From Amblyornis subalaris (lineage: Eukaryota > Chordata > Aves > Passeriformes > Ptilonorhynchidae): DNA of 64,000 nucleotides. The position numbers and the translations under genes are program-made. Position 1 is the first letter of the stretch; the number at the start of each line of letters is the position of its first letter. Positions 1-12,628 of this stretch are shown here, in pieces. The notes under the pieces were generated by a model. That model saw only the letters and a program-made list of their open reading frames with translations, did not search any database and was not told the origin of the DNA. The stretch is from NCBI GenBank assembly GCA_018881555.1, contig JACAXG010000007.1, positions 6,214,643-6,278,642 of the forward strand. The letters run 5' to 3'.

Positions 1-733
1 TTAACTTCATGTTGCTTCAGGTCCTACTAATGCTGTATGAGGGAAGCACTTGAACAAAGAGGAATAAAGAAATGAGTTCAGGCTTAAAAATGAGACATCA
101 AAAGGGGGTTTAGCGGGAGACGGAAACAGCTACTTTTACATCTTATGATAATTGGGGTTATAATAATGTCCTTATACAAAAGAAGGAACTGAGGCATTTC
201 CAAACTGAGAATTCAACACTACTTCCAAAACTCTGTTCAAAAAGTAATGACATTCACTTTGAGATTTTTTTTGTTTGTAAGTCTTTCTATACTCCCTTCT
301 ATAATTTAAAGGGTGCTTGCTCCCCACTTGGCTCATTCCCACTGTCTCTGTGTCAGCTCTCCTACCTAGGGTTTCATATTGNCTCTGATCCCAGTGCCTC
401 AGGCCCGTAGCATTTATCCTACTTACAGAGCTAAGTCTGCAGTTTACTGAGCCTGGTCAGGCAAGTCCCTCCACAGATTCCCAGAGACTCCGAAACCCTT
501 CCTGCCTCTACAAACAGCTGCTTGGAGCAAAGGGGGCTTTCAGCTGGAAAGGGCACAAGCATCCCCCTCTTTCCTTGCCCCTCTCCTGCATTCCCAATGA
601 CACATGCTGTACTCCAGAAGGTTTTCCTGGTGCCATACACCACAGCAGGAAATGCAATCCCTATCTGGAAAACTTTAATAGCAGATGTTTCCACTTTCCT
701 ATGCATTTCAGGATATATTCTAGGGCCCAGCTG

Positions 734-850
734 CATAGAGCCCTAGAATACTTTGGGTTGAAAGGGACCCTAAAGGTCATCTAGTTCCAATCCCACTGCC
801 ATGGACAGGGACACCTCCCACTAGACCAGGTTGCTCGAAGCCTCATCCCC
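734..850 (-). mobile_element. CR1 LINE 3'-end fragment
   Basis: The complement of the CR1 tail is visible: GGGTTGAAAGGGACC, then CATCTAGTTCCAATCCC, then CATGGACAGGGACACC and CACTAGACCAGG. Only the last part of the element is present, and it is not coding. It lies in intron 6 of SLC7A11. Confidence 0.9.
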
Positions 851-1220
851 ACTCTCTGCTAGAGCATTCCCTCTGCTGTAAACCGGGCACATCCCTTTGG
901 TACATTCACTGTGGGTTTGCAGCAGGCTGGTTCACACGGGGACGGGGCTGATCATTCACCTCAGTTGCTTCCAAAGCTGTCGCACACCCGGAAATGCACA
1001 ACTATGATGGATTCTCAGGCAAATATTTACTTTGGTAAGTGCAGGGCAGAAGACACCANCATGCTCACCTCTTTTGCTGTAAGTAATTTGCATCCCTGAG
1101 CAGTGACAAACACTACAAATTGCACCCCTGGAGCTGTTGCAGGCTCTAAGTGGTTCAAGCCTGTACTTTCCTCTTCCTTTTTAAAAACAGCTACATCATA
1201 CCTCCACAGCAGCACTATAC

Positions 1221-1320
1221 CATAGAATCACAGAATGGTTTAGGTTGGAAGGGACCTTAAAGCTGTAGTTCCCAGCCCCCTGCCCATGGACACCTTCCAC
1301 TAGACCAGGCTGCTCAGTGC
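1221..1320 (-). mobile_element. CR1 LINE 3'-end fragment
   Basis: It starts CATAGAATCACAGAATGG, continues GGTTGGAAGGGACCTT, and ends near CACTAGACCAGGCTGCTC. This is a short, 5'-truncated minus-strand CR1 tail in intron 6 of SLC7A11. It has an internal deletion compared with the usual tail. Confidence 0.9.
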
Positions 1321-2779
1321 AACCTTTAACATAAGGCACACAGCAAGAATGAAGGGAACGACAGCACTGTAAGTTAAAAAAAAATAAAAAGGCAGTTGAG
1401 TCCTAATAAATGCCTACAACAGCAGCATGATTAGTGGCTCATCTAGTATTTGCACCAAGTTTGGTGGGAGCTGAGANAGTTGCCACTGGGATTAATCCAC
1501 ACTATTCCCTTGCCCGGTAGTTTTGGGAACAGTGGTGAAGCAGGCCTCTGCTCAGAAGGACATCTTTCCAAAAGAGCTATTCACAGGAGGCAACCAGACA
1601 AAAAAATATGTTCCAAATATTTAATTGTTTGTTTCAGCTCAAGGGAGTCCAGAATCCCCATTTACAGGTGGTGCAGAAGTCTCTGGCAGCACAATCAGTG
1701 GCAATCTATTTGCCCCACCATNATCTGCCACTTATTTAGCAAAGTTTAAAATCCCAGTCTCTTCTGTTCTATATTACACCTTTGCATGAAGACTGTAAAC
1801 ACTNGGCACCTTCTCATCCTCTCAAAGTGCAGCCTCAAGAGGAAGAGTGATGAAGGGAAGATTTAACAGCTTTGTGATAACTTTGCACATGTANTATTGA
1901 GCCCTTTCTTTTTTGCAGAGCCATCCTGGAATACACCAAACCAGGCAGGTTATGTGGCTTGCCCTCNAGTATTACATTCTCACTAGCAGCACAAATAACT
2001 TCAGCAGTTCTCCAAGGACAACCTGGAGAATAGAGAAATTCTCCCGAGATGACAGCAGAAAAAACAGAGCCTTCTTCTCTCACATCCCAGCTGCAATGGA
2101 AAAAAAAACCTCAAAATTGAACCCTCACCACTTTACGTAGCTGAGACGCATCATGCTTCAATGGCTGCTTAGTTTTAAAAAAAGAGGAATTATGCCTTTC
2201 TGTCCTATGCAGCAGAGGGTAAAACATGCAAAATTAGGCAATCCTCTGACTCAAACCACAAGAAAAATATGTCAACATATATCAAAATAGCTGTAATGAA
2301 AATTACCAAGAATTTCAGTTAAGNGAACTGCAGAGACACAGAAGTGTATGAAAAGTCCCAAAGGGTGTAGACATCTGCATGCTAAAAAGCATCACACAGT
2401 ATTGATGGTAACCACATGATAATTCACAAATTATATTGCTTCTAGCAAATGCATTTGATCACACCACCAAGGCTCTGGCTCCTAACCTATTTCCCCAGAA
2501 TTTCCTGAAGCAGTAGATGTCTTGAACCAGAACCCGTCCACTTCTTCATTTAGTTTCACATTTAAAGTCAGTCTGTCATACAACAATTTTTCAAAAGTAA
2601 AAAAAATATGTTTTTTCTTTTGGTTTTGTTAAATGGCTGCCTCTTCTGATTTTATAAAACACAGAGATTCTTGGTAGTTAAATCCAGNTTTGCTACTAGA
2701 TCATCCAGCTGGAGTTCCTGTGTGTCCCAGGCCTGGGAAGTTTTAGCCAGCTGCTCTCCACCTGTTGAACACGACTGAN

Positions 2780-2922
2780 TCAGAATCACAGAACTGTTTA
2801 GATTGGAAAGGCCTCTAAGACCATCAAGTCCAACCATTAACCCAGCACTGCCAAGTCCACCACTAAACCATGTCCCAAGTGCCACATCTACATGTTTTAA
2901 ATACCTCCAGAGTTGTTGACTC
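2780..2922 (-). mobile_element. CR1 LINE 3'-end fragment (other subtype)
   Basis: TCAGAATCACAGAACTG, then CTCTAAGACCATCAAGTCC and AACCATTAACCCAGCACTG mark a CR1 subtype different from its left-hand neighbours. It is in minus orientation, inside intron 6 of SLC7A11. Confidence 0.88.
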
Positions 2923-4156
2923 ATGTTTTACTAAAGTACGGGTCCTAAAAACATGTTTTGTCAGAACTGTAGACTACCAATGAAAAACCCATTTGTACAT
3001 AGGTATCTGTGATAATNACTAGTCTTAAATATTGATGTTGTATTTTCTACCTGCCTTTGTCTGGTTTCAGCTTCCAGTCATACAATCCTTGGTCTGCATA
3101 CCCTGATACATCAAAGAGCCTGCTAACACCCAACACACCTCAGAGTCACTGAAACAATGGAAACCTGNCAGTCTTTCTGCCAGCCTAATGTTTTATCACC
3201 CATTTCCTTATAATGATTTTCAAGCCTCCAAAACAGCACCANGTTTGGTTCAGACTTTGAAGAAACCAACAGAAAACCTTCCGCATGTTCCTGATCAATG
3301 ACTGTTTGGGGTTTTGTTTCTCTGCATGTCTCAGACTGGTATTATCTGAGTGCACAGTGTTGGGAGTCCTTTTAAACAGGAAGTTATTTGGTACCCAGCC
3401 AGCTTAGGTTTAAAAACCTAGGAAAATTATATTTAGCCACTAATTTTTAATCAAGTAAATAGTTTCTTTTCCTCAAAGAAAACAAATTGATTTTACAAGG
3501 CATATTTTTGCTAATTTTTAGAAAAGGTCACTAGTTTTTTATTACTGGCCCCATGTAGCAAAACATCTACCAAAATAGATGGGACAAATCAAACTGTTCC
3601 TAACTGGACAACTTTTCTTTCCACGTTTTACAGACAGGTGNTGTGAGAGTATTCATCTCTGGTTTGAAACCGGCTCCGACCCATATCCCCTGTTCCGTTT
3701 TATCAGATCAGATGCTGTGCAATATGTGTTCAAGATCCTGCATCTCTGAAACCTCTAAAACAAGCAGAACTAAGCATTTGATTAATATTTAAACACAGCA
3801 AAATTGACAAATATTGCAGCAGATAAGTTTCTTGGGCAAGACTTCCATGACAGGATACCAGTAACTGTCATCGAAAGGAGCCACTGATAGTTACTTGTAT
3901 CCTGAGGGGAGAACCGGAGCCCTTGGAGATCTACTTAGTTTTCTGCTTTCTGCGCACATAAAAGCAGAATACATAACAAGGTCACAACAGACCAAAAATA
4001 GCAAATCTTCAAGCAGTTGCAATTCAAATAGATACCAGATCTGCTGGAAGGCAAGCAGCTTGACCAGCACACAGAACTTCCTAAGATCGTTACTTTCATA
4101 ACATTTTAAATTTCACGANCATTTTTAAAAAGTCAAGCAAAACATTCGGTACATAC

Positions 4157-4201
4157 TTTTCAGGGTTTTCCACTTCTTCGGTAACAAAATTGAGGTAAAA
4201 C
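4157..4201 (-). CDS. SLC7A11: SLC7A11 coding exon 6 (45-nt micro-exon, residues 249-264)
   Basis: This short exon was found by reading the minus strand for the segment expected after Trp249. The acceptor TTCTAG precedes G at 4201, which completes Trp249. The exon then encodes FYLNFVTEEVENPE, identical to mammalian xCT, and ends in AA of Lys264 before the donor GTATGT at 4156. Phe254, reported as a gating residue in human xCT, lies in this exon. The 45-nt size agrees with the mammalian gene. It is the last coding exon visible, and the reading frame leaves the window open. Confidence 0.95.
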
Positions 4202-7200
4202 CTAGAAAATAGTTATAAAACATATTATAAGGGCTTGGTATTTGTATTTCTTTCACTAAGAATCAGGAAGATGCTTTTAGTTAAGCACTGCTGTTAATTA
4301 CAGTAGACTTTGCAGACCCATGTTTGGATTAACATTGGAGGTGAGATTTAACCTCCCCTCATGCCCACACTCAGTAAGGGAATTCTCAGAAAAGACAGCA
4401 AAGCAGAAAAAAAAGACAACAAATATGTACAGTCAGTGTGTAATTAAATTATTTTTTCCTGTTACTAGGCAGATTGTGGTTTACCCTAATTCCATACACA
4501 CACACACACAAGCGCCCTTAAGCCTCATATTCCATTTGTNGTTGTCGCCTTTTAGTTTCTGGTTATATCGGCAAAAAGACTCGGAGCACTCAGCAGGGGC
4601 CTCTTAACAATACAAATAAATGAAGCCTCATAAAAACCTCTCCTAAAGCAAGAATTTTGACACTAGTTTGTCGTATAGAATCAAAAACTCAGCCTGCTAG
4701 CCCTGTGTGTTCTTCCACAACCGCCAGTACAGGTTGCACTCTAATCGTACTCCAACAGCATTCAAGAGACAGCTCTGTATGGGAATTTGTAGGATGTGCT
4801 CACCAGGCAGAGCCCTGCATACAAAGCAATCGTAAGCCTCANGGTCACTGAACCCTCTGTTCTGCATTTATTAGCACTAGGTTTGTGCCTAGCTGGATCA
4901 CAGTTGCGCCTGGCTCAGAGACGGGCCCAAAGTCAGATCTTAGCTAATTAAACAGAGCCGTCAATACAGCGCCTATGCCGGCCTTCTGCTCTCGTGCAGA
5001 AAGACAAATGGTACCTGAGCNAGCAGTGCTACAGTGAATAAACAAATAGGAACTGATCTGGCAAAAAGTCTGGGAGCTTCGCACCATCACAAGTCTTGGA
5101 GCAGAACANGGTTAGCAAAACGAGCTAACGCTGGCTCACCGTTTTTAAAAATCGTGATTTTGTGACTGAGCGTGAAATTCTACAAACTAGATTTGTCACC
5201 TTACNCAAAACTCTCAGGACTTGTTTTTAAACTTTCTAGTGCACAGAGCANAAAAGAAAAGGTTGGGATAGCTTCTGAGGAGTAAAATGTTCAGCTACTT
5301 CGTTATGGTCTTAGCCCTGCTTCAGAAGTGATTGTCATGAGGAATTGTAGTGACAGGACAAAGGGTAATGGGTTCAAACTGAAAGAGGGGAACTTTAGGT
5401 TAAATACATGGAAGGTCTTTACAGTGAGGGTGGAGAGGCACTGGAACAGGTTGCCCAGAGAAGCTGTTGATGCACCATCCCTGGAAGCGTTCAAGGCCAG
5501 GTTAGATGGGGCTTTGAGCAACTTGGTCTAGTGGGAAGTGTCCCTGCCCATGGCAGGAGGGGTTGGAACTAAACGATCTTTAAGATCCCTTTCAACCCNA
5601 ACGATTCTATGTTAGNNCAGCATCAGTCCTTTTACTGATGCAAAGACGTTTCCTTGCATTCTTTTCTCCGCTTGTCCTTTTACACCCAACATTTTATATA
5701 CCCAGTAGTCTACACTTGCTCTTGGTAGGATGAACCCACACATAGAAGAGATACTGCCTTTCTTCTCTTCTGCAAAGCTGTATCATTAGAAGCTAACAGT
5801 TTTGGAAGTTATGCATAAAATTCTGCCTGCACTCTAAAACACATCACCAACACTTGCAACACTCCTTCACATTCAGCTTATTGTATTGATTTAGCCCCAT
5901 GAAACTGATAGTGCAAGGGTATTGACACTCCACTTAATGGTCTGCTCCTCCNTGCTCCGAGGTAATCAATTTGAGCTCGTGACAAAGACAAATAGGTAGC
6001 TGGGAAGAACCACTAGCCAAATTAGGTCTTTTTCCTGCTAATTTCTTTTCTAAGTGGCAAATACAGTCCTTGAAANAGAAGTCAGAAGGTGTAAAGGAAA
6101 AAGAAGAAATTATTTTTATTGTAGGGGTTTGAACCATTATGTTAAAAATGGGAAAGAAGCAACAGAATAACAATATTTTTGATGTAGTATTTTGCAGCAA
6201 ACGACCTCTGAATAATATTAAAGAGCTTTTGAAACTGCTTTCATGCAAAAACAGAGGTTAATATTGTAAAAGTGAGAAACCATCACATATATGGATATGA
6301 GGGACAGAGGCGGTTATAGGAGAGAGAAGGAAGAAAGCAGAGGTTATCCAAATAATCAGTTCNATTTCTTTGAAGCTTCAAAATGCCAGGCTCTTTTCTT
6401 ACATATCTATCCCAAATAAAGGTTTTGGACTCTCTTGGGTTTCTCCCCCCTGCCATTTAATACATAAAGTCCTGTCTGTACTTCAGTGTGTGGATTTATA
6501 ATGCTCCTGCAANCGGGGAGTTACAGATGGGCAGAGAACTCCAATGCTTGGCCCATTGTCCCTCCGAATCAAATAAATAAACCCCTTATCTCTCAGCCCT
6601 CGCCTTTTGTGCGAGGTAAAGAACTTGGCTGCCTGTGAGGCTATGGAAAGCAAAGGGAAAACCTGCAGGCAAAGCTATCTCAAAATAAGCCCGCTCTGTG
6701 CATTGTAGTCTGCTTTCTTCCCCCCACACGCTGCTGCTGCGAGAGCCCTGTGGCACTGCACAATGCGGAGCCCTCNCGCGCACGGATGAATTGTAAAGGC
6801 AGACCCGAGGAACGGCAGCACTTTTCAAGCCCGCTGCCGTGCACTCTGGTGGGAAACAGAGAAAGAACTTGAAACTTCAGAGCAGGATACCTGAAGGTAG
6901 ATTCTCATACCTTTGNTCACAGTCAATGGCACTTGACTTCTGTGGAAGCCAGTTGCACTTCCTGTCAAGTGAGGTCCAAGTCTCTCAGAGCAAGAAGCAT
7001 AAGAATCTGGGGGCTTTTACCCCGTTCTGTGGTCCACACTGATCTCATCATACTTTGCTTCTTACTTGTCAAATACTTGCTTTTACAAAACAAAGCTAAG
7101 GGCCAGACAACTGTGCAACAGAATCATAGATTTTTTTTTTTCCCCATATAATTACTGACTTTTTCAACAAAAATTAAAGCTTCATTATTCCTTTTATCCT

Positions 7201-7491
7201 TTCATCAAAATACTTAACGAAAAATGAAGAATATTCCTTTCTTGTGGTCTGATTTTTTTTAGTGGTCAGTGCATGTTTATCTATTGTACAATGAAAAATA
7301 ATGATCTTTCCTTTGTACAGCTCTTTGCACAATAACCACTGAACATATGGAACAGTGGTGAGAACTACCCTTGCTGTACNATGTAGCTTGGCAAAAGATG
7401 TAGAATGTGCTACTCATATAAATAAATGTCTTTGTTAGAGAATATTAGTGCTTGTTTTAAGGACAAATACTTATAAGTTTCATCCACTTAC
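4202..7491 (-). other. SLC7A11 intron 5
   Basis: This 3.3-kb intron is bounded by GTAAGT and TTCTAG. It holds a plus-oriented CR1 tail at 5348-5612 and a short CA run near 4495-4510. The remainder is unique sequence in which I see no gene. Confidence 0.9.
5348..5612 (+). mobile_element. CR1 LINE 3' fragment
   Basis: The plus strand reads AGTGACAGGACAAAGGG, GTGAGGGTGGAGAGGCACTG, GTTGCCCAGAGAAGCTGT and finally ACGATTCTATG, which is the standard order of the end of the CR1 reverse-transcriptase frame and 3' UTR. The copy is about 265 bases, 5'-truncated, and lies antisense to SLC7A11 in intron 5. Confidence 0.92.
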
Positions 7492-7591
7492 CAGCCTGAA
7501 TAAGCATACATTCCTGAATAGAAAGCAAGTGGTAATCCCATAATACTGGCATCATTCCCCGCAAAGGCATTTTTAAAGTACTGTGTTTCTC
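7492..7591 (-). CDS. SLC7A11: SLC7A11 coding exon 5 (residues 216-249)
   Basis: The acceptor TTGCAG comes before 7591 and the donor GTAAGT follows 7492. The exon completes Gly216 and encodes [17 protein letters not shown], then [15 protein letters not shown], with TG of Trp249 at the end. The first half is the variable extracellular TM5-TM6 loop; human has QTQNFKDAFSGRDSSIT there. The second half is the unwound part of TM6, which lines the substrate site. Length is 100 nt. Confidence 0.96.
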
Positions 7592-9627
7592 CTGCAACAT
7601 CAACAAAAAAAATAGTGAAAAATAAGCTCTTTGGACACCTACTACTTTTAAAAAAAATATCTATCACACCATGGAACATTTAATCACCCAANAGTTCAAC
7701 GACATGAAGTTCTGATCTTGACCTAAAATTCTGACCCAACCCTTGCAGCCATAATCTGTCAGCAATTGTAAAAGGCTTTTTGGCATCTGTATTCATGCAA
7801 CAGCAGAATTTCAGCTATTAGTTTGTTTCAAAGCATTCTGAGCTTGATCACACTCACTGCTCTGTCATTTCCAGCAGTGACTTACATAAACATGAAAGAG
7901 CAGAATGAGCTCGCTGGATTTTAGTGTGGAAAATTTCATTTGTTCAACATTTTAATCAGAAAGAACTTTGCTCGAATTTCATTCAGAAACAACATTTATA
8001 AGATAAATAAACCCCAAATCTTAAACATTTCTACCACTGAACAATGAGGTAACTCCCAACCACAATAGTCAATACTGTATTAATATTACACCAAGCAAGA
8101 ATTATCTAAGTATCTANAAATGTAAACATGCAAAATGTGATTTATGCTCTTATTCATTTACAAGGTGCTCTATGGTTTGTAAGATGTCCCTACAACAGCC
8201 AAAATCTCCTGAGAANCAATGATCCTCCACAGATATGGAGCAGGAAGAAGCAGAATTCGTTCAGACTTAAATTAGCAATGAGTCTACCCTTTACAGTTTT
8301 TACCAAGCGCTCAGTCAAAATTCCCATTGAAGTAGAGCCTTTGTGGTTAAGGGAAAAGCTGGGGCCAGAGGAAGGTCCCAGCAGGGAATCAGAGACACTA
8401 GCTGAGCTACTTGAGGGCAACAACCCCGGATCTGACCTGCTCCAAAGGCCTAGGAAAAGCGGGGTGGATGGGAACAGAGAGAAANTTTGCACATTTTGTG
8501 TGTCACGTGCAACACGAAATGGCATTGCAAGTGCCAGAAAGAAAATGAAAAACAAGAAAACAAAAATACTGAATCACCAGGGTTCTACACAGGAAAACTT
8601 TTATTTCAGAGTCGATATTAACAACAGAGAGCCGCCTGTCCCTGAGAAGCCGAGCTCACTGCACAGACTTACACTGTGCTTTTCACTCAGGTGGGAGGGT
8701 TTGTGAGCATCAGGAAAGAGCATCCCCCGGGACAGAGCCAACAACTGTGAATAGTTTTTGTTAGATAAAATCTGCCACCAATTCATTCAGGAGTGCTCCC
8801 TACTCTGCCCCTCTGTGCTGAATGGCTGCTTGTGCTCTGTGCAGTTGTTGTAAGCAGAGTGAGCTGGGGCTTGTCACCATCTCACACCCGCTGCTCAGAG
8901 GGCTGGAATGGAAAAGTATCTGCAGGTAGCTGAGCATCAGTGGGTGAAAAGAGGGCCTTTACAAGGGCATGTAGTGACAGGACAAGGGGGAATGGCTTTA
9001 AACTGAAAGAGGGCACGTTTAGATTAGATATGAGGAAGAAATTCTTCCTTGTGAGGGTGGTGAGGCACTGGCACAGGCTGTCCAGAGAAGCTGTGGATGC
9101 TCTGGAAGTGTTTAAGGCCAGATTGGACAGGGTTTTGAGTAACTTGGTTTATTGGAATTTATCTCTGCCCACGGCAGAGGGTTGGAATTAACCATCCTAT
9201 GATTGTGTGATTCTCTGAATCGTGAGCCCACTCTACCAGCATGCACACGTACCATGACTAGGGACCAGCACAGTCAAAGGAGACATTCTGCCTGGACTAG
9301 AGAGATGTATCTCCATCTGTCATTAAAACCCATCCTGCCCCTTTCACAAAGTTCAGGCCAAAGGCAAGTTACAGAGGAGTCCATTTGCTCATTTGAAAAA
9401 CAAGTCTGATTGGAATGGACTCATTGGCATGCTGAAGCAAATACCAGTTACCCCAGTGCAGTTCCACTTCTAATCAATTACATGACAGTACAGAGCCACA
9501 GTTAAGCAAGCACAGACTAATTAAAAGATTTTGCTGCTATAAGCATTATTTGATGGAGGCAGGTGGGGAAAGACTGTGGAGGGTAAAGATAAAAGCTCTT
9601 TAAAAGCATTTACTTTTCATTTCATAC
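7592..9627 (-). other. SLC7A11 intron 4
   Basis: This 2.0-kb intron is bounded by GTATGA and TTGCAG. It carries one plus-oriented CR1 copy at 8968-9215. A 192-codon open frame at 8128-8706 has no recognisable similarity and is treated as chance. Confidence 0.9.
8968..9215 (+). mobile_element. CR1 LINE 3' fragment
   Basis: GTAGTGACAGGACAAGGGG, TTCTTCCTTGTGAGGGTGG, CCAGAGAAGCTGTGGATGC and a final TATGATTGTGTGATTC identify a CR1 tail close to the one in intron 5. It is 5'-truncated and antisense to SLC7A11 in intron 4. Confidence 0.92.
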
Positions 9628-9753
9628 CTTTAATTAGCTGGATAACTCCAGGGACTATAATTATCAGAATTGCTACAAGCTTGCAAAAGGTAAGGAACAT
9701 CTGAATGCGGGCACTCCAGCTGACACTTGTGCTATTCAGGACCATCACCAGCG
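9628..9753 (-). CDS. SLC7A11: SLC7A11 coding exon 4 (residues 174-216)
   Basis: The acceptor CTCACAG follows a C/T-rich tract, and the donor GTATGA begins at 9627. The encoded segment is [17 protein letters not shown], then [24 protein letters not shown], spanning TM5 and its flanks. SVSWSARIQ is strongly conserved in the family. Lys198, in TFCK, matches human Lys198, which is implicated in substrate binding. The last base begins the Gly216 codon. The length of 126 nt fits the flanking phases with no break. Confidence 0.96.
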
Positions 9754-11302
9754 CTGTGAGGGGAAAAAGAAAAGTCAGAAAGAAATAATTGTCACAAAAT
9801 TCTTTGCCAGCAGAGAGGTCACACACACAACAGATCCTGATGCTTTAAAGGAAATACACCCTGATAACCTCCAGCTGTCATCCTCCTACTTCCCCTTAGA
9901 GGCATAACACGAAAGGCTTGAGCTGAGCCCCTCTGCCTGACCTACTCCACTGCCCATCCGTCTGTCCCTTCTCTGCCTGGCTCCCTCCACACCGAATTAC
10001 AGCTTCATTGACCCAGAATTGTCAGCTGTCGGTAGACAATGGGCTGGCAGGACCCTGCCTTGGATGAAAGAAATTAACTGCCTAGCCCTTGTCACTCCAG
10101 ATTTCTTTGTCTGTGCAGGTTTGAGTAGAGATTTGCATTTTTCANGTAACAATAACAATTAATAACCATTTTAAACTTTCTCACTCTCATTTAAACTGCA
10201 CATAAATTTGACACTGCTTTACCTCTGCTCCTCTTTTCCACTTTCTCCTCCCTTGTTGCTGTACCACCAGAGATGCAGGAGGGCCAGAATGCAAGTAGTG
10301 TGCCCATCCTTGCTGGGGGAAATNAGTGAAGAAAGAGAGACCTTTTACTTCTTGAAAACAAAGCCCAGGTCTGCACCTCACCAACATGTGGAGAAATAAG
10401 TGAGAAGACTTTTATATCCTGCCTGCTCAGCTCACATCTCCTTCTGGGTCAGGGACAGCATCTTCTGGCACTTACTACTGCACTGACTGACAGGAGGATG
10501 CCAGGTCTTATAATCCGAGTGACATTGATTCTAGTTTACTTACACAGAATCATTAAAGGACATAAAATATTTTAAAAAATTAAAATTTCCCTAAAGAATG
10601 GAAAATGGGAGACATTTCAGTAGATAAAAACCTCTTTCCCCACTGCTTCAGGGAAAGATGGTCAAGCATGTTCCTCTCTTTCTTGCCATTATATGGAGCT
10701 AACGAAGTAGCTCCTCATGTCAATCCTCCTGTAACTCAAGCTCTCTCAAGAGCACCAGTTTGTCTAAATCATCANCCACATCACACATCTCAACACACAT
10801 AAAAGCATGATTTGCTAGTTTGTTGGAGCTAGTTTTGCAAATATGGCATGGTACCAGCTTTCTGGAAGCAAACCCCACTGATTTATCTCAAGTGCTTTAT
10901 ACAATTTCTGTTCACCGGCAAGGTTAAAAAATGTATCATAAAAAAAATCTTCGCACTTGAAGTAGTTTTGGTTTAATGGAAAAAGGGAGACTATTCTGAG
11001 TAACCTGTATCCCAATGTATTTTTTAATATATTTTTAATAAAATAAAAATTCCACGGATAAAAAAATCTTTTTGGAATTTTTATTTGGGATAAAGACAGT
11101 CCCACTCTCAAATGAGCAATTCACAAGTCAACATAAACTCATATCATCACCTAACACAATTTTTTCACCAAAAAAAAGATCTTTAAGATCAAAATCTTTA
11201 GTCAGTTCCATATCTCACCGCATTTCAGAGTTGAGGCGTTCTTTTCTAAGTCACAAAGAAATCACTTGGACTTCTGCAAAGTTTCACTTCAGACCCAAAT
11301 AC

Positions 11303-11324
11303 TTTTTTTTTTTTTTTTTTTTTT
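11303..11324. repeat. Poly-T run (22 T)
   Basis: A simple homopolymer in intron 3. No poly-A-tailed element could be recognised next to it. Confidence 0.9.
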
Positions 11325-11879
11325 GCTTTTCTACTTCCTCGTACACCTATATTTGGCAGGCAACAGAAAATCCCAGGGGCCTGATTCATTACTCTGTTGT
11401 TCCAATGCTACACTGACATATCTTGACTCATTTAAATGTTGGAAGATCCCTTTAGGTTACTGCTGAATATTAGTGCTGCTTGAGGCTCCCCTTTTTTTTC
11501 TGCGGCTTGATTACCAGGAAGACTAACAACTGTCATTTAAGCAAAATATATTTAAAATATTCATTTGACCAAATGTGATTAAGTTATTTAAAAATCCAAT
11601 GTCATAGGCAAGCACTGGCTTATTTGAATTTTCCTACAAGACTCAGGATATCATACTTTNCTTGCCCAGAAGGTGAAGCCCAGGCATGGACCAGAGCACA
11701 AGAAAATGTCAAGGAGGATTTTTTTGTGTAAGAGTATCAGCCATTTGATATCCAGCTCACTCAGAGTTCAAGCTGACTGCAGCAATCAGTCTGTTACCTT
11801 ACACAGGTCAGAGCAGGTAACATGAGCAGAGAGACCTCCTCCAGGTTTTCTAACACATTGGTTTCACCTTCTTGATACA

Positions 11880-12053
11880 AATCCAAGAATGTCACTGGAT
11901 GGTATGGCCACGAACACTTCCAGGGATGGGTCAGCCACAGCTTTTCTGGACAACCTGTGCCAGTGTTTTACCACCCACATCATAAAAATTTCTTCCATAT
12001 ATCTAATCTAAATCAGCCCTTTTTCAGTATGAAGCCATTTCCCCTTGTCCTAT
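11880..12053 (-). mobile_element. CR1 LINE fragment, part 1 (interrupted by an LTR)
   Basis: The stretch reads, in minus orientation, CACTTCCAGGGATGGG, GGACAACCTGTGCCAGTG, AAATTTCTTCCATATATC and CCATTTCCCCTTGTCCTAT. This is a CR1 tail that stops exactly where the solo LTR begins. Its continuation resumes at 12629. Confidence 0.88.
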
Positions 12054-12628
12054 TGCCATGGTTTAAGCCCAGCTGNAAATTAAACCCAGCAGCCACTCCC
12101 TCAATTCCCTCTCTCTCCCCCCAGCCACCTGTGGAATGGGGAGGAGAATCAAAGTAAAACTTGTGGGTTGAGATAAGAACAATTTAATAATTGAAAATAA
12201 AGTAAAATACAGTAATAATGGTAAATTATAATAATAATGATAATAAAAAGGAAAAAAACAAGTGATGCACCATACAATTGCTCAGCACCTACTGAATGGT
12301 GCCAGAGCCCTCACCCCCAGATCAGATGCTCTTCCAGGTAAATCCTCCCAGTTTATATTCTGGGCATGATGTTCTATGGTGTGGAATATCCCCCTGGTCA
12401 GCTCTAGTCAACTGTCCCAGCTATGCTCCCTCTCAGGTTCTTTTGGGTACCTCCTCACNGGCAGAGCATGAGACAATGAAAAAAAGTCTCTGACTTAGAA
12501 TGAAAAGGACTTAGCAAAAAACCAAAACATCAGTGTGTTACCAACAGCATTCTCATTCCAAACCCAAAACACAGCCCTCTAACAGCTACTGAGAAGAANT
12601 TAACTCTAACCTAGCTGAAATCAGNACA
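12054..12628 (-). mobile_element. Solo LTR of an avian endogenous retrovirus (ERVL-like)
   Basis: On the minus strand the element begins TGTnCTGATTTCAGC and ends CCATGGCA, giving TG/CA termini over 575 bases. Motifs shared with a common avian LTR family include CACTGATGTTTTGG, ATGCTCTGCC, GATATTCCACACC and GGGTTGAGATAAGAAC on the strand shown. The direct flanks are CCTAT at 12049-12053 and CCTAT at 12629-12633, a 5-bp target duplication. Five bases is typical of ERVL-type integrases. No internal viral genes remain, so it arose by recombination between two LTRs. The family name is not certain. Confidence 0.88.

Larger units (their letters stand above)
1..4156 (-). other. SLC7A11 intron 6 (partial, donor side)
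   Basis: The sequence left of exon 6 is intronic. It contains three CR1 tails (734-850, 1221-1320, 2780-2922) and otherwise unique sequence. I looked for the next xCT exon, beginning around KTIPLAICISMAIVTIGYVL, on the minus strand and did not see it. It therefore probably lies left of the window. Confidence 0.8.

Noticed and set aside
1..4156. Possible further SLC7A11 exons left of exon 6
   Set aside because: Reading the minus strand for the expected continuation after NPEK gave no match, so no exon was called here.
8128..8706. 192-codon plus-strand open frame inside SLC7A11 intron 4
   Set aside because: It has an N-interrupted codon, no recognisable domain, low-complexity basic stretches and no gene context. 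A chance open frame is likeliest.
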